From positions 1 to 63,623 of the forward strand of contig JAPEVC010000207.1 of assembly GCA_027946555.1 (NCBI GenBank): DNA of 63,623 nucleotides, written 5' to 3'. The notes below the pieces were generated by a model. The model saw nothing but the letters and a program-made list of their open reading frames with translations, was not told where the DNA came from and did not search any database. A program made the position numbers and the translations under genes. The stretch comes from Gnomoniopsis sp. IMI 355080 (lineage: Eukaryota; Ascomycota; Sordariomycetes; Diaporthales; Gnomoniaceae). Positions 1-10,421 of this stretch are shown piece after piece (position 1 is the first letter of the stretch; every line of letters begins with the position of its first letter).

Positions 1-1091
1 TACCTCTGCAACCGATCTGCTAATATAAATCCTCTGACTACTACTGATACTCACGGGTATTTAGTGTGATCATTACAGACTCCCACGAGTTGAATAAAAG
101 CTATGTTACCTTCAACACCAGCGGCCTGCCAGAGTTCAAAGTCTCCACGGCAGATATAGGAAGCCTCCTCGCATTTTTCCCATTATCTTCAGTCTTTGGA
201 ATCAACGTTGATTCCATTTCAACCCCTGTCGAATCGGAAAAGTGATTTTAAATTATATATACCAGCTTTTGGATACCTCTAGAGATGGAACGCTGTATCG
301 GGAGCATGAGTACAGCACTTGAGAAGATATAGCAGGTTTAGTCCCACGCCTCGCACTCTTAAAAGCTTACCTTGGAATTTAACTGTGCTACTTATATCAG
401 TAAAGGTCATTATAAGTATAACGAATACTCTGAAATTGAGATATATAATAACCGGTATATACTTGACGGCTCGAGCAGCAACAATATAAAAGTATAATTA
501 AATCTAGCTTAACAATATTAATTTAGCTTGGAGTTAAAAATATATATTAATAGCTATAATATTTCCAGCTACGTATTACGGAATAAAGCAAGAGATATCG
601 TGGAGAATACCAGCCTAGAACCAGATGTAGTCTTTCCTTATTCTGGCTTACCTAGGTACTCAGGCTCACAGCTACATTAATAGCCGAAGGGCAGGACTCT
701 ATTTGAAAACCTTGGAGGTGCACCGAAGATGATAATAGTGAATACATTGTTGGACTCGCACAGTCAATGTTGACTTTCCACAAAGTTACCTAGGTAACAA
801 AAGGGAAGGCGATCTTCATTATCATACCTAGCAGACAAGACTTCGCCTGCCAATCGCAGTTCCTCGAACCCCGGCTTAGCACAAATAGCTACCTAGGTAT
901 TTCTTGATTTGTTTATTTGAACACTTTGCCATTCTTAGACTACATACAATCATATATGTCATGCTTCTACTGGTATGTGGGTTTTTCGAGTGGAGATCGG
1001 GCATCTCTAAGAAAGTTCTGATGTCTTCCACAGCATCTACCTACCTAGGTAGGTATACTATATAAGGCTTGCTCCGCTGGAAACCCGCAAT
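1..1091. other. AT-rich gene-free stretch
   Basis: I see no supportable gene here. Roughly 400-600 is very rich in TA dinucleotides and stop codons in all frames, as in repeat-induced-point-mutated relic DNA of ascomycetes. Four perfect copies of the palindrome TACCTAGGTA lie at 649, 787, 890 and 1042. A relic transposon is possible but no domain survives to prove it. Confidence 0.5.
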
Positions 1092-1166
1092 ATGTCGAGC
1101 CCTTCACAGCCATTTGAACAGGTACCTGCAGTTGTTGCAACATTCGGGTACCTACCTACCTAGGTA
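649..1166. repeat. Dispersed palindrome TACCTAGGTA, densest cluster
   Basis: The perfect 10-base palindrome TACCTAGGTA (AvrII core CCTAGG) starts at 649, 787, 890, 1042 and 1157 in this cluster, and again at 1914, 3145, 4725, 22475, 41523 and 53181. Near-copies lie at about 2650, 8889, 22595, 26525 and 49498. Many are extended by ACCT/AGGT steps, for example 1149-1166 and 8876-8910. Eleven perfect copies in 63.6 kb compare with about 0.06 expected from equal base use. All lie outside intact coding exons. The function is unknown; it could be a miniature mobile or recombination-derived repeat, or a protein-binding site. Confidence 0.85.
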
Positions 1167-2235
1167 GCCGAGGTCATCGTTAGTGGACCGAGCGGGTTGG
1201 TCATCCTGTCAGACAGTCCCACGCTGGAGAAAATGGTTGACTTCACAAGAGTGCTGGTCTCGATTGAGTCGATATACTACCTAACGGTAGGCTTTATCAA
1301 GATCAGCATCTTGTTTGCGTATCTACGATTTGGTGAGCTTGCATCTCGTGATAACGCGGCAACAATGACGATCAACCTTTGACTGATGTGCTTTCGCAGC
1401 TTTGAAGCCGTCATTCAGAAAGGCTTGATACTGTACCATAGCCTTTTCACGATAGTCTGTGTTTCCATGATTCTGGCACATTGTGCCCCCATAAGCAACC
1501 TGTGGGTCTTCTCAAGTACGTAAGCCGGAAGATGTTTCCGACTGAACAAGTACGACCCTTTTTCTATAGTGATTTAGATTGATGACTCTTATAAAACACA
1601 CTTAAATATCAAGAGCTAATCGACGTCCAGCAACCTCGGCCATCAACATCAGCACAGATATATGGATCCTCGTATTACCGATGAGGACACTCGCGTCTGT
1701 AAAGCGGCCGGACCGTGAGAAGTTCGCGCTCTTTGCCATATTCGGGATAGGAGCATCCGCTACTATTTTATCCATTGTTTACCTTTATTATAGCATTCGT
1801 GCTCTCACGTCCTCTAATGACCCCTTCTACCATAAGTAGTTTTCCAGTGCGTGCGCATACGTCTTCCGCCTCAGTTGCTCCCATTTCCAACCACTTTTCT
1901 GGCCTTAAAAGTCTACCTAGGTAACGGATTGACTGGAATAGCTCCATCTCTGGTCCATGATCGTGATTAATACCGCCATCCTCTGCGCGCGTACAGCAAG
2001 CCTCAAGCCCCTACTCAGCCCGTCTCGTATCCAGAAGGTGTTTTCCAACAAAAGACATGGTCACGATTTAGAATTGACTTCAGATGTAGTCGAGGTGCAG
2101 ACAGTCCATAGTCATGTCGATATGAAGGAGCTATATTCAAGCTTGGTCGGGCGATTTGGGAGGGCCGAAGCACGCCAGCGGCCGAACTTGGGAGTTGCGG
2201 AATTGAAGTCAAAAGGCCAGTCCCTGCGTTGGTGA
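1092..2235 (+). pseudogene. Pth11-like rhodopsin-domain receptor, broken
   Basis: Translated fragments follow the order of the fungal rhodopsin/Pth11-type seven-helix family. The ATG at 1092 opens with a family-like start (MSSPSQPFE). About 1206-1331 gives a helix reading YYLTVGFIKISILFAYLRF, with a donor at about 1332 and an acceptor at about 1399 before FEAVIQKGLILYHSLF. About 1638-1830 reads NISTDIWILVLPMRTLASV, followed by a hydrophobic helix, and 1957-2235 reads INTAILCARTASLKPLL plus a C-terminal tail. The segment that should encode the first helices is missing, and the reading frame there is replaced by CCTACCTACCTAGGTAG with a stop. Frames also break between about 1500 and 1640 and near 1840-1950. 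I infer a decayed membrane receptor gene; a highly spliced live gene is less likely because the first helices are absent. Confidence 0.7.
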
Positions 2236-3225
2236 AGCAGGAACCGCTTTAGAAGGAGTCGCACTGTGGGAATTATCATACCGAATTATCATACCGTATA
2301 CGAAATCCGTCCTTTTAAGTCAGAGAAAGAGAAGCTGCACTCGTAAACAGTCTGTGGTTGCCGAGATACAACGCAGAGTTTTTGCCAAGATCACCTTCAG
2401 AATGTTTGCTATGCCACAGGTGTTGACTCTAATTGCGCACCATCAAGTGCATCTCTTATTAGAAAGCACTGGTCATAGTGACCATGCATTCCGATTTCCA
2501 CTCGTCAAAGCAGGTTCGCGGTCTGCTGAGCAAGAAAAGAAATGCGCTCTCCAAATCCTGAAAGACTTGGCAACGAGGATTTAGGAAGGTCCCTGATTCC
2601 AACGTCACATTCCAAGCCAGTCCATAGGCTCCGGGAGCTACTTATACTACCTAGCTACCTGGGTAGTCGGTGTGAGTGTTTGCTCGGCTCGCCTGCCTTA
2701 TGTAGCATCTTGGGAGAGGTCATGATTTCTGCGCGACCGTTGCGAATTCCAGGTGAGAAACCCAAAGGGTTTGTGCAAACATGAAATTCTTGAAGAATAT
2801 TACAACGCCTGATTATAAAATACAAAAGACTCCATGTTTTTTGGGGGGTTTTTCTCTTGAAACTATCTCAGCATTGGCCCCAGAGATCCCAGTGAAAATA
2901 CCTAAACAGGCCTGCAACCTGGAAGCCAAGAAAGACGCCATGCATGGCCACCAAGTATAAGCCAACCTTACGCCCGAAGCCCGAATGGGAAGGTCGCCAA
3001 AGATCTAATTAACCTTTGATATAAGGTTATCATCAGCTATTGAGCCAAGCTGGATCTGACCAGGGCCATAGACTCAGCCCGTAATGGCAAAAGAAAAGAC
3101 CATTTTATTCAAAAAGGCTCTACGCCCCTGGCAAATACTATAAGTACCTAGGTATGCTTGGAAAGTAACCACCGCAAGCTAGCCTATCGTCATCTTCCTC
3201 CCTTGAACATAAATCTGAAGTCAAG
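2236..3225. other. Intergenic, no gene seen
   Basis: Nothing with family resemblance was found. The last 100 bases are the likely promoter of the downstream carboxypeptidase gene: ACTATAAGTA at about 3137 is TATA-like, and a TACCTAGGTA palindrome follows at 3145. Confidence 0.5.
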
Positions 3226-4633
3226 ATGAAGCAGTCCATTTTGCTTGTCCTTGCCCCGTTGGGTTGCGCCTTGGCCAATCCCCTGGCCCAAGATCACGAA
3301 GTCAACTACGATGGCTTTGGAGTCTACCGACTGCCTGTGGCTGACGACATATCTAAAGTAGCCTCGATTGTGGAAGACCTTGGGTTGGAGACATGGAAGT
3401 CATTCACGAAAGCAGGCGCGTATGCAGATGTCGTCGTGCCTCCAGAGAAGCTTTTAGCATTCAATGAACAGACCGCTGGGATTGAAGGTGTTGAGGTAAT
3501 GCACGAGGACCTCGCGAAATCCATTGCTGCTGAGCAGGAGCCTGCCATGGTTACCATGTCGGACGTGTCCTTGGCTGCGATCAACACAACTTGGTTCACA
3601 GCCTATCACAGTTACGCGGATCACTTATCTTACCTCAGAAACTTGGCAGCAAAGTATCCAAACAATGCGGCCATAGCAACTTCGGGGACGTCGCTGCAAG
3701 GGAACACCATTACGGGTATTCAGATCTTTGGAAGTAGTGGAGGAGGTGTGAAACCGGCCGTTGTATTTCATGGCACTGTCCATGCTCGTGAGTGGATCAC
3801 GACTATGGTGCGTCATGGTCACACGCCAGATTCGTCTGCGTTTCGCTTCTAATCCATGATGTCCAGGTCGTGGAGTACTTTGCCGATGCCCTTCTGTCAG
3901 GCTATGGAACGGACGCTGCGTTGACTGCATTCGTCGACGAATACGACTTCTACTTCTTTCCAGTAGTGAATCCAGATGGTCAGTATTCCAGCATGTTGTT
4001 TGAATCCTCTCCTCCTGTACCGTGGGCTTACATGCAAAAGGCTTCCTCTATACACAGTCGAATGATCGCCTGTGGCGCAAGAATCGACAGACCACTTCAG
4101 GCAGTACCTGTCTCGGCCACGATATCAACCGCAACTGGCCTTATCAGTGGAATGTATCAGGCGGAGCATCAACAAATCCTTGTGCTGAAGATTTCAAGGG
4201 TACATCTGAAGGCGACGCACCAGAGACCCAGAGTCTTGTGGCGAAACTAAACTCCATCAAAGCCGCCCAAGGCCTGAAATTGTACATCGACTGGCACTCG
4301 TACTCGCAGCTGTTCATGACACCGTACGGCTACTCGTGCAGCGCTCTTGCCACCAACAACGCAGAGTATCAGTCTCTCGCTAGCGGAGCTTCAGATGCCA
4401 TTGCGGCTCTGTTCGGAACGCAGTTCACTTCGGGCCCGATCTGCAGCACAATCTATCAAGCTACTGGAACCAGTGTTGATTATGTTGCAGACGTTGCCAA
4501 GGCGGACTACTCCTTCACTGTTGAGCTCCGTGACACTGGTAGAAACGGGTTTGTGTTACCAGCAGCACAGATTTTGCCGAGCGGTCAAGAGGCATTCGAG
4601 GGGGTCAAGTACTTGTTGCAGAATATCAAGTAG
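3226..4633 (+). CDS. Secreted M14 zinc metallocarboxypeptidase (carboxypeptidase A type)
   Basis: Three exons, 3226-3807, 3867-3978 and 4041-4633, give 428 residues; the introns are 59 and 62 nt with GTGCGT and GTCAGT donors. A signal peptide (about residues 1-17) and a propeptide of about 100 residues precede the catalytic domain. Zinc and catalytic residues are all visible: H186 and E189 in HAREW, substrate-binding N261/R262 in DINRNW, the third zinc ligand H317 in IDWHSYS, the Tyr region GTSVDY, and the catalytic Glu E393 in FTVELRD. Family members trim C-terminal residues from peptides outside the cell after removal of the propeptide. The length is usual for the fungal secreted group. The gene stands alone between the receptor relic and the repeat-protein gene, with TACCTAGGTA palindromes on both sides (3145 and 4725). 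Hydrophobic versus basic substrate preference cannot be told from sequence alone. Confidence 0.93.
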
Positions 4634-5556
4634 AGGCATCAACGAGCAAGATTCTCATTAGAGTTCTGCATAAATTCTTGAGATCTCATACCGATAGCTA
4701 AATCCTTTCTGTTCACTAGGTATCTACCTAGGTAGATACGTACTCGTACTCAAAGAGACGGGAATTTGACAAGTTTGGCTTTGTAAATTCAATTGTATCA
4801 AATGCACAGTTGTGCGAATATCTTGTGATATGATGACTGTTTCCCTGTACGCTTTAATGCCAAGCTTGCCTGATGGCTTCATTTCGGCTCATAGTAAAGT
4901 TTGACGTCCAAATCGCATGGTGCTATGATTAATATTAAGAAGGTTTGATATACAATGTCAGAATCATTTTTTTCGGCTTGGGGGTTTCCATGTACCAAAC
5001 TCAGACCTCTGAGTCTAGGGCTGACCTAGAACTTTGCTTCAATCGATTCAACACCTTCATTTAATACGATACAATTTACATATTTATGACGGAGTCTAAT
5101 AGAAAGGCTGTGATAGTCAAATTTCTACTCTGCGATACCCAAGCAACATGAAAGATCTGAAAGAGACGTATAACATGCCAACATAGCTTCAAAATGGAAG
5201 GACTATTAGTAATTGTGATAGCTAGGTATTGCGAAGAGCGTACATTTAAGTGTGTTCATGCTCAGACAGATACATAGCACTGTTTCTGAATTAATGTTTG
5301 AGGCCTCTGCTACAAGATGGTCTGTCATTTTCTCGCGTACCCAAGTCCATCCTATCTCGCGTCCTAGGTCGGAGCCGTGTAGTGTACACTTCGACATTCG
5401 CCAATGCCCATCGAACCAAGCAGGCCTGTAGAACGCTGTTCATGTACGACTATGTAGGGGCATTATCTCATCGATGACGGTCTGTGATATCGCAGATGTG
5501 AAACTCATTATGAAGCCAGCGGCGGTATCGAGCCCTCGCCACTCCCTGAATATCGT
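4634..5556. other. Convergent intergenic region
   Basis: This holds the 3' flanks of the carboxypeptidase (+) and the repeat-protein gene (-). A 16-base palindrome ATCTACCTAGGTAGAT lies at 4722-4737. The remainder is AT-rich with no gene seen. Confidence 0.5.
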
Positions 5557-6359
5557 TCACTCCACTTCATCAGACAGGCTGACCGTGTTCATTGAGCGCT
5601 GCCGGGCATTTGCAGCCGCTGCGGCCTTGGCGGTCTTGTTCTTCTTGCCCTTACGCTCTTCGAGCTTGAGACCATCCGCCCGGGCGTCGACCTCGGCGAG
5701 GTAGGCGGCGTCAGCGATACTACGATCCTCCATATCAGCAGCTGACCGAGTAGCGGCTTTTGCTGCGTTTGCGGTGGCGTTATTCTTCTTCTTCTTGCGC
5801 TCTTCGAGGTGGAGACCCTCAGCGCGAGCATCGACCTCGGCGAGGTAGGCTGCGTCAGCGATACTGCGATCCTCGATATCAAGTGACCGAGCTGTACCAG
5901 CAGCTGCTGCTGCCTTGGCAGCTGCCTTTGCGGTGGCGTTCTTCTTCTTCTTACGCTCCTCAAGGTGGAGACCCTCAGCGCGAGCATCGACCTCGGCGAG
6001 GTAGGCGGCATCAGCTATGCCACGGTCTTCGATATCGAGTGACCGGGCCGTGCCAGCAGCTGCTGCTGCTGCCTTGGCAGCTGCCTTTGCGGTGGCGTTC
6101 TTCTTCTTCTTCCGCTCCTCGAGCTTCAGACCTTCAGCCCGGGCATCGATCTCGGCAAAATAGGCTGCATCAGCTACGCCACGGTCCTCGACATTGCGTT
6201 GGGCCAGACTCGCAGCCCGCTGCTCAATGTTGCTTTCCGTGGGCTATAATCGAGTCAGCTTAATTTGGACTAGTCATCGATGTATCATAAGGCTGAGGCG
6301 GGACTTACCAAGGCGTTGGCTAGGCTCATAAGAGCAATGATGGCGTAGGAGAAACGCAT
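5557..6359 (-). CDS. Secreted tandem-repeat protein, Kexin-processed-precursor-like, unknown family
   Basis: Exon 1 (6309-6359) encodes 17 residues that form a signal peptide ending ANA-L. A 65-nt intron (6244-6308, GTAAGT...TATAG, phase 0) follows, then exon 2 (5557-6243); the product has 245 residues. After a short N-terminal stretch, four repeats of 44-53 residues follow. Each contains (I/V/M)EDR(G/S)(I/V)ADAAY, then (L/F)AE(V/I)DARA(E/D)GL and LEERK(K/G)KK, and an Ala/Lys-rich spacer. There are no cysteines and one Tyr per repeat. The architecture (signal peptide, near-identical repeats, a basic cluster per repeat) resembles fungal Kexin-processed repeat precursors and dikaritin-type RiPP precursors. 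However, the basic clusters are RKKKK rather than KR, and no UstY-like, oxidase or peptidase partner lies beside it. An intact secreted repeat or coiled-coil protein is the alternative. I do not recognise the family. The second-exon frame is open across 687 nt and ends in TGA. Confidence 0.8.
5602..6192 (-). repeat. Four in-frame tandem repeats inside the secreted repeat gene
   Basis: Repeat units in reading order are 6192-6034 (53 codons), 6033-5878 (52), 5877-5734 (48) and about 5733-5602 (44). Units 1-3 are closely similar at the DNA level, which suggests recent duplication or gene conversion. Unit 4 diverges most, and its basic cluster is RKGKK. Length differences fall in the Ala/Lys spacer, not in the EDR...LEER core. 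Confidence 0.9.
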
Positions 6360-8801
6360 GTTGACGACGGTACAAAGTGTCAAACTTTGTTAATCAGTAT
6401 AGCAAGAAGAGAAATTGGTTGACAGACCCGCTGACTGAGTTAGAATGATAATGGTCGTTGACGATCAGATAGAAACCCCCGTGGGAATCATTTACTATTT
6501 AAATCCGGTCCATCCTTTGAGGTCCCTGAGATCGTCACAGGCATCATTCAACGACTGGGGAAAGCCCCATACAGAAGGTGTCTGAAGGAGATCGAACTAC
6601 AGGCTATCTTGCTTTTCAGGTTCTAGGATAGATACTCGCGCCACATGGTCTCGAGGTGGATTTTGCTCCACTTCTTCCGGTCTCATAAGGAACGTTCTTG
6701 GATATGTACCTTGAAATTGTCTCTCAAACTGCGTCAGAAGTAAATTGACTCGAACGACAGGGCTGATGTTTTGGGACGTTTTGGCAAAGGGATGACAGCC
6801 AACAGACCGCTTGGCGAGTTCCGATAGCGAGACCCACCTTCATGTGTCTCTGCAACCGGGTTTGTGATGCTCTCCCATAACCTGGACCGGTACCCAGCTC
6901 CAACAGGAGACTGTCACAGGTGCAGCCTTCTTGTCAACAAGGCTGTCCTGCCAAGAGCGTCGATTGCTATGAGATGTTTTCTGTCGTTCTGCAACTTGAG
7001 TCAGTCACGTTGTAGTTCACCTGGGCACTTGGATCCCGCTTGTTGATCTTCAACCAAGCCGGAACAGCCCGCAGAGGAATAAACCCTGCGGTAGGCCATT
7101 CATGAAATTCGGTACCTTTGCAGCAAGCAAATTCGGCAATGGACATATTGGTTCTCTCGATCTATATTCATAAATATACGGAGAATGCAAAGGAAAGTGT
7201 ACTTGCTGCCACCAGGTACTGTGTCGTGTACTCGCCAAGACACTATACTTCATTCCTTGCAACAAACTGATACCTAACCTTCCTCAGCTCTTCATGAATG
7301 CCGCCGTGTTGGTAATGGCTAGCCCTGTTACAATCTTGCTCGGGCTAGACCTTCCCGTCTATATTTATCCTGTGCGCTTGTGGTCCCCCACATACCTTAT
7401 CTACATCTTAAACCATAATCGCCGTGAAGTCGGTGCCAAACAGGGGCGAAGACTGGGGGTGTGAAACCGGTCTTTACAACACCCACGGGCACACACGGGC
7501 ACACAACGGTGGGCCCCACAGCGGAAAGCCAGCACCTTGTTGGCCATTGGTCCCCTGAGCTCCACCCTTCCCAGTTCAACGTCTTCATACCGGACTCGAT
7601 GGGATGCAGAGAAGCTTGGGTGGTTTCACGATTTCGCGCAAGCAATCAGATAGACGCCCCATAGCAGTCTTCCACAAACTTCATAATGAATGTAGAGCAC
7701 TTTTGAGGAAACAGGAATGATTTTTTCAAGACCTGATCTCGGTTATTCACAAACTCGTACTGTTTTGCGTACATGGTGAAACGTGAGAACATAGGCCCAC
7801 CGCTCATGCTTGACGACCCCACATGTAGGCACTGGTAATGGGCAGCTTGACCTCGAAGCGCATTTTGAGCTGAGCCCCCTTTTTGTTTCTTTTTTCCCTT
7901 CTTCCGCCGTATCAACATTGACACAGTTGGGAATTATCTGCAGTGCAGTATAGTTCATTTCTATGTAACAAATGCGACACGTCAATATCTATTAAGCACG
8001 TAGATGTGGTTACTTGGCAAAGAGGCGCGCTGGACATTTTTATTTGCTCTCCAAGCATAAAATCCACGAGTTCAAAGAGTGGCATGAAATGTGACATGAG
8101 TCTGTAAATTGTCTCGTGTTTGAGTGATGTATATGATATATATCATTCTTTTCATGATTGACTGTAATTAAGGTGGTCCATTTGGCAACCTGGAAGTCAT
8201 GTGTACTGGAAAATGTATATAATGCACCTGTTGGAGGATGAGATGCGAGGTCAAGAAGGCTGCCCCACTGATATAGTAAAGGAATCGCAATGCTGCAGAC
8301 AGGAGCTTCCACGGGGTATAGGATTGGTTACTTTACGTTTGCCAATATTACGATCATTCCTTTCCCCATATAAGGATATACTAACAGCACATATATGATG
8401 TGAACTCGTGGACTGTGGAGTATTGAGCAGTATGGGGCCCCGGGTTTGATATTCTACAAATAGCGGAACCAGTACTTATGCACGCGAGGCACTTATATGC
8501 TAAGTGCTTCTGATCCAAGTGACGGGGTTGCAGTTATTTGGAGGAGAGCCAGAACCTACGAAAAGCAAAATAAACACCTTATGTCTGAGCTCTGATTTGA
8601 TCAACATGAGACTTGGTATAATCACCCAAACCTCGAGTCATATCGAAGGCTCGTACGAGGGAGCATGCACGCTGGCTCGGTGCCGACCTCGGCAACGACC
8701 CAAGCAAAACAACTCCTTGTTTAAGTCGAGCTCGGAGTCGGGCCTTGTAAGACGAGCCATCGAAGCGAATTCAAGGTGACCAAACAACACAATTACTGGA
8801 T
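6360..8801. other. Gene-poor 2.4 kb region
   Basis: It contains the upstream region of the minus-strand repeat gene and the upstream region of the plus-strand Nudix gene. Only short unrelated open frames are present and none shows a recognisable domain. It is AT-rich near 7900-8180. Confidence 0.5.
6496..6504 (-). promoter_or_regulatory. Possible TATA element of the repeat-protein gene
   Basis: On the minus strand ATTTAAATA lies about 137 nt upstream of the ATG at 6359. A very similar TATTTAAATA lies about 140 nt upstream of the peroxygenase gene at 21871-21880. This is inference from spacing and sequence only. Confidence 0.3.
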
Positions 8802-9851
8802 ATGACGGACCCTTCCAAACCCAAAAGGCTGTTCGATTTGATCAATAATGTGGACAAGTAAGACGGCCTAATGACTACCTACCCACCCACCTAGGTAGGT
8901 ACCTGGGTACTGCCCATCTCGCATACACGCAGTTGACGCAGGCGGTATATCAGTGTCCCACATGACTTCGACTACGGACGTCTCTACAAACTGTTGCTCC
9001 CGGAGGACCACCGCCCACATGGATACCTCACTTCAGACACCGTCCATAAGCTTCCATGGACACCCGACTTCGATATTGACCACGCCAAGCTGAGCATCCA
9101 GCTCAACCTAGCCAGTGGCACTATCTCAGCCTCGACCATCAACGCAGCCCTGCAAGCAGTTGTCGACGGCGCACTGGCCCTAGGTCCCACCGTCTTTCCT
9201 CGGCTCACCTCTCACAGTGAGATGTTCCGTATCCTCGGCGCAAAACCATACGCTGGCGGCGGCAGCAACATCATCCAACTCGAGCGCTTCGCGGCACCGC
9301 TGTTTGGCATCTGTTGCCGCGGGGCGCATATGACGGCTTATATAAAGGATTCACTCGCTGGCTCGCTCAAAGTCTGGGTCGCGCGTCGGGCAGCGAATCT
9401 ACACACATACCCTGGCATGCTCGACACCACGGTCGCAGGCGGTGTGAAGGCGGCCGACTCCCCGCGGGCGTGCATCGTTGCTGAGTCTGATGAAGAAGCT
9501 GCACTCCCACGCGCTTACGTAGAAGAGCGGCTTGTGGCTACTGGGGCGGTTTCTTATGTCTCGCTCAGCGCGAACGGAATCACTCCCACAGTGTTGTACG
9601 TCTATGACTTAGAGATGGCGGAGGGCATGGAGCCGCGACCAAAGGATGGAGAGGTTGAAGGCTTCTTTCTGATGGGTGTGGAGGAAGTAGTGCGGCATAT
9701 GATGGCCGGGGAGTTCAAGCCAAATTGTTGTTTGGTCATGCTAGACTTCTTTGTGAGGCATGGCGTTCTTACGGAAGAGAATGAAACCGACTACTTGGAG
9801 ATTCTAATCAGATTGAGGAGGGTGCTTCCGGTGCCTATCACAGCACGCTGA
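8802..9851 (+). CDS. Nudix hydrolase / DUF4743 family protein with a degenerate Nudix box
   Basis: Exon 1 (8802-8857, MTDPSKPKRLFDLINNVD) joins exon 2 (8954-9851) across a 96-nt GTAAGA...TCAG intron, giving 317 residues. The N-terminal DUF4743-like part (about residues 10-130) and the LFGICCRGAHMTAYI strand followed by a TYPGMLDTTVAGG segment match the fungal thiamine-pyrophosphokinase-like Nudix family (yeast YJR142W type), which hydrolyses nucleoside-diphosphate-linked compounds such as oxidised thiamine diphosphates. The Nudix box aligns as G-x5-D-x7-A-E-S-x-E-E. The metal-binding glutamates of REUXEE are kept, but its Arg is Ala and the upstream Glu is Asp. An acceptor at 8941 is also in frame and would add four residues. 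The gene may be a diverged enzyme or in early decay. The intron carries a CACCTAGGTAGGTACC repeat. Confidence 0.75.
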
Positions 9852-10421
9852 GGACAGGATTATTGAAACACGTGGATCAGCTTGTTCTAGAAAGCCACAG
9901 GCTGAATTCGCCGAGACCACCGCGCCGTTCGAATGGCAGTGCACTTTCGACATGTAGCAATCGAAAATGGTCGATAACTCCAGTACAGCTGTGAAAAGCG
10001 GTGAGAAGAAGCTATGTTGAGGTAGATGCTCAGGCCCGTAGTCTGTGCCGAGCATCGAGCAGTTCCGTAGGCTAAAGTTGGTCTAGCTATCTTTTTAGGG
10101 AATTAGGTAGGCCGTCGCACCTTTGTCGCATCGATCATTCCTCACGGTTCGCGTATCGCCTCGACCGCGAACTGTAAAAATTCGGCTACGAGGCCTTGTA
10201 TTGACTCCCGAATCAAACCTTATTTTGCTGCCATGTAACCTTGCTGGTCGCATACAGAGCTTGAATCTCCCGCAAGCGGACCTCTAGCTTCACCCAAAAA
10301 AAAACTTAATACAGCTGGTCTGCATCTCATAATCAGCACTGGTGATTAAAAAACTTCCGTCGATTTCAGACTACCCAACGTTGTCAAAGACTCGTAGTGC
10401 GGTGAATTCAACGGCGACACG
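9852..10421. other. Intergenic, no gene seen
   Basis: Promoter region of the downstream permease gene. It has an A-rich run near 10294-10303 and no other notable feature. Confidence 0.5.

Noticed and set aside
5589..6263. Arg/Pro/Ser-rich open frames in other frames over the repeat gene, on both strands
   Set aside because: They are frame-shifted readings of the tandem repeats; only the minus-strand frame has a signal peptide, a proper intron and a balanced composition.
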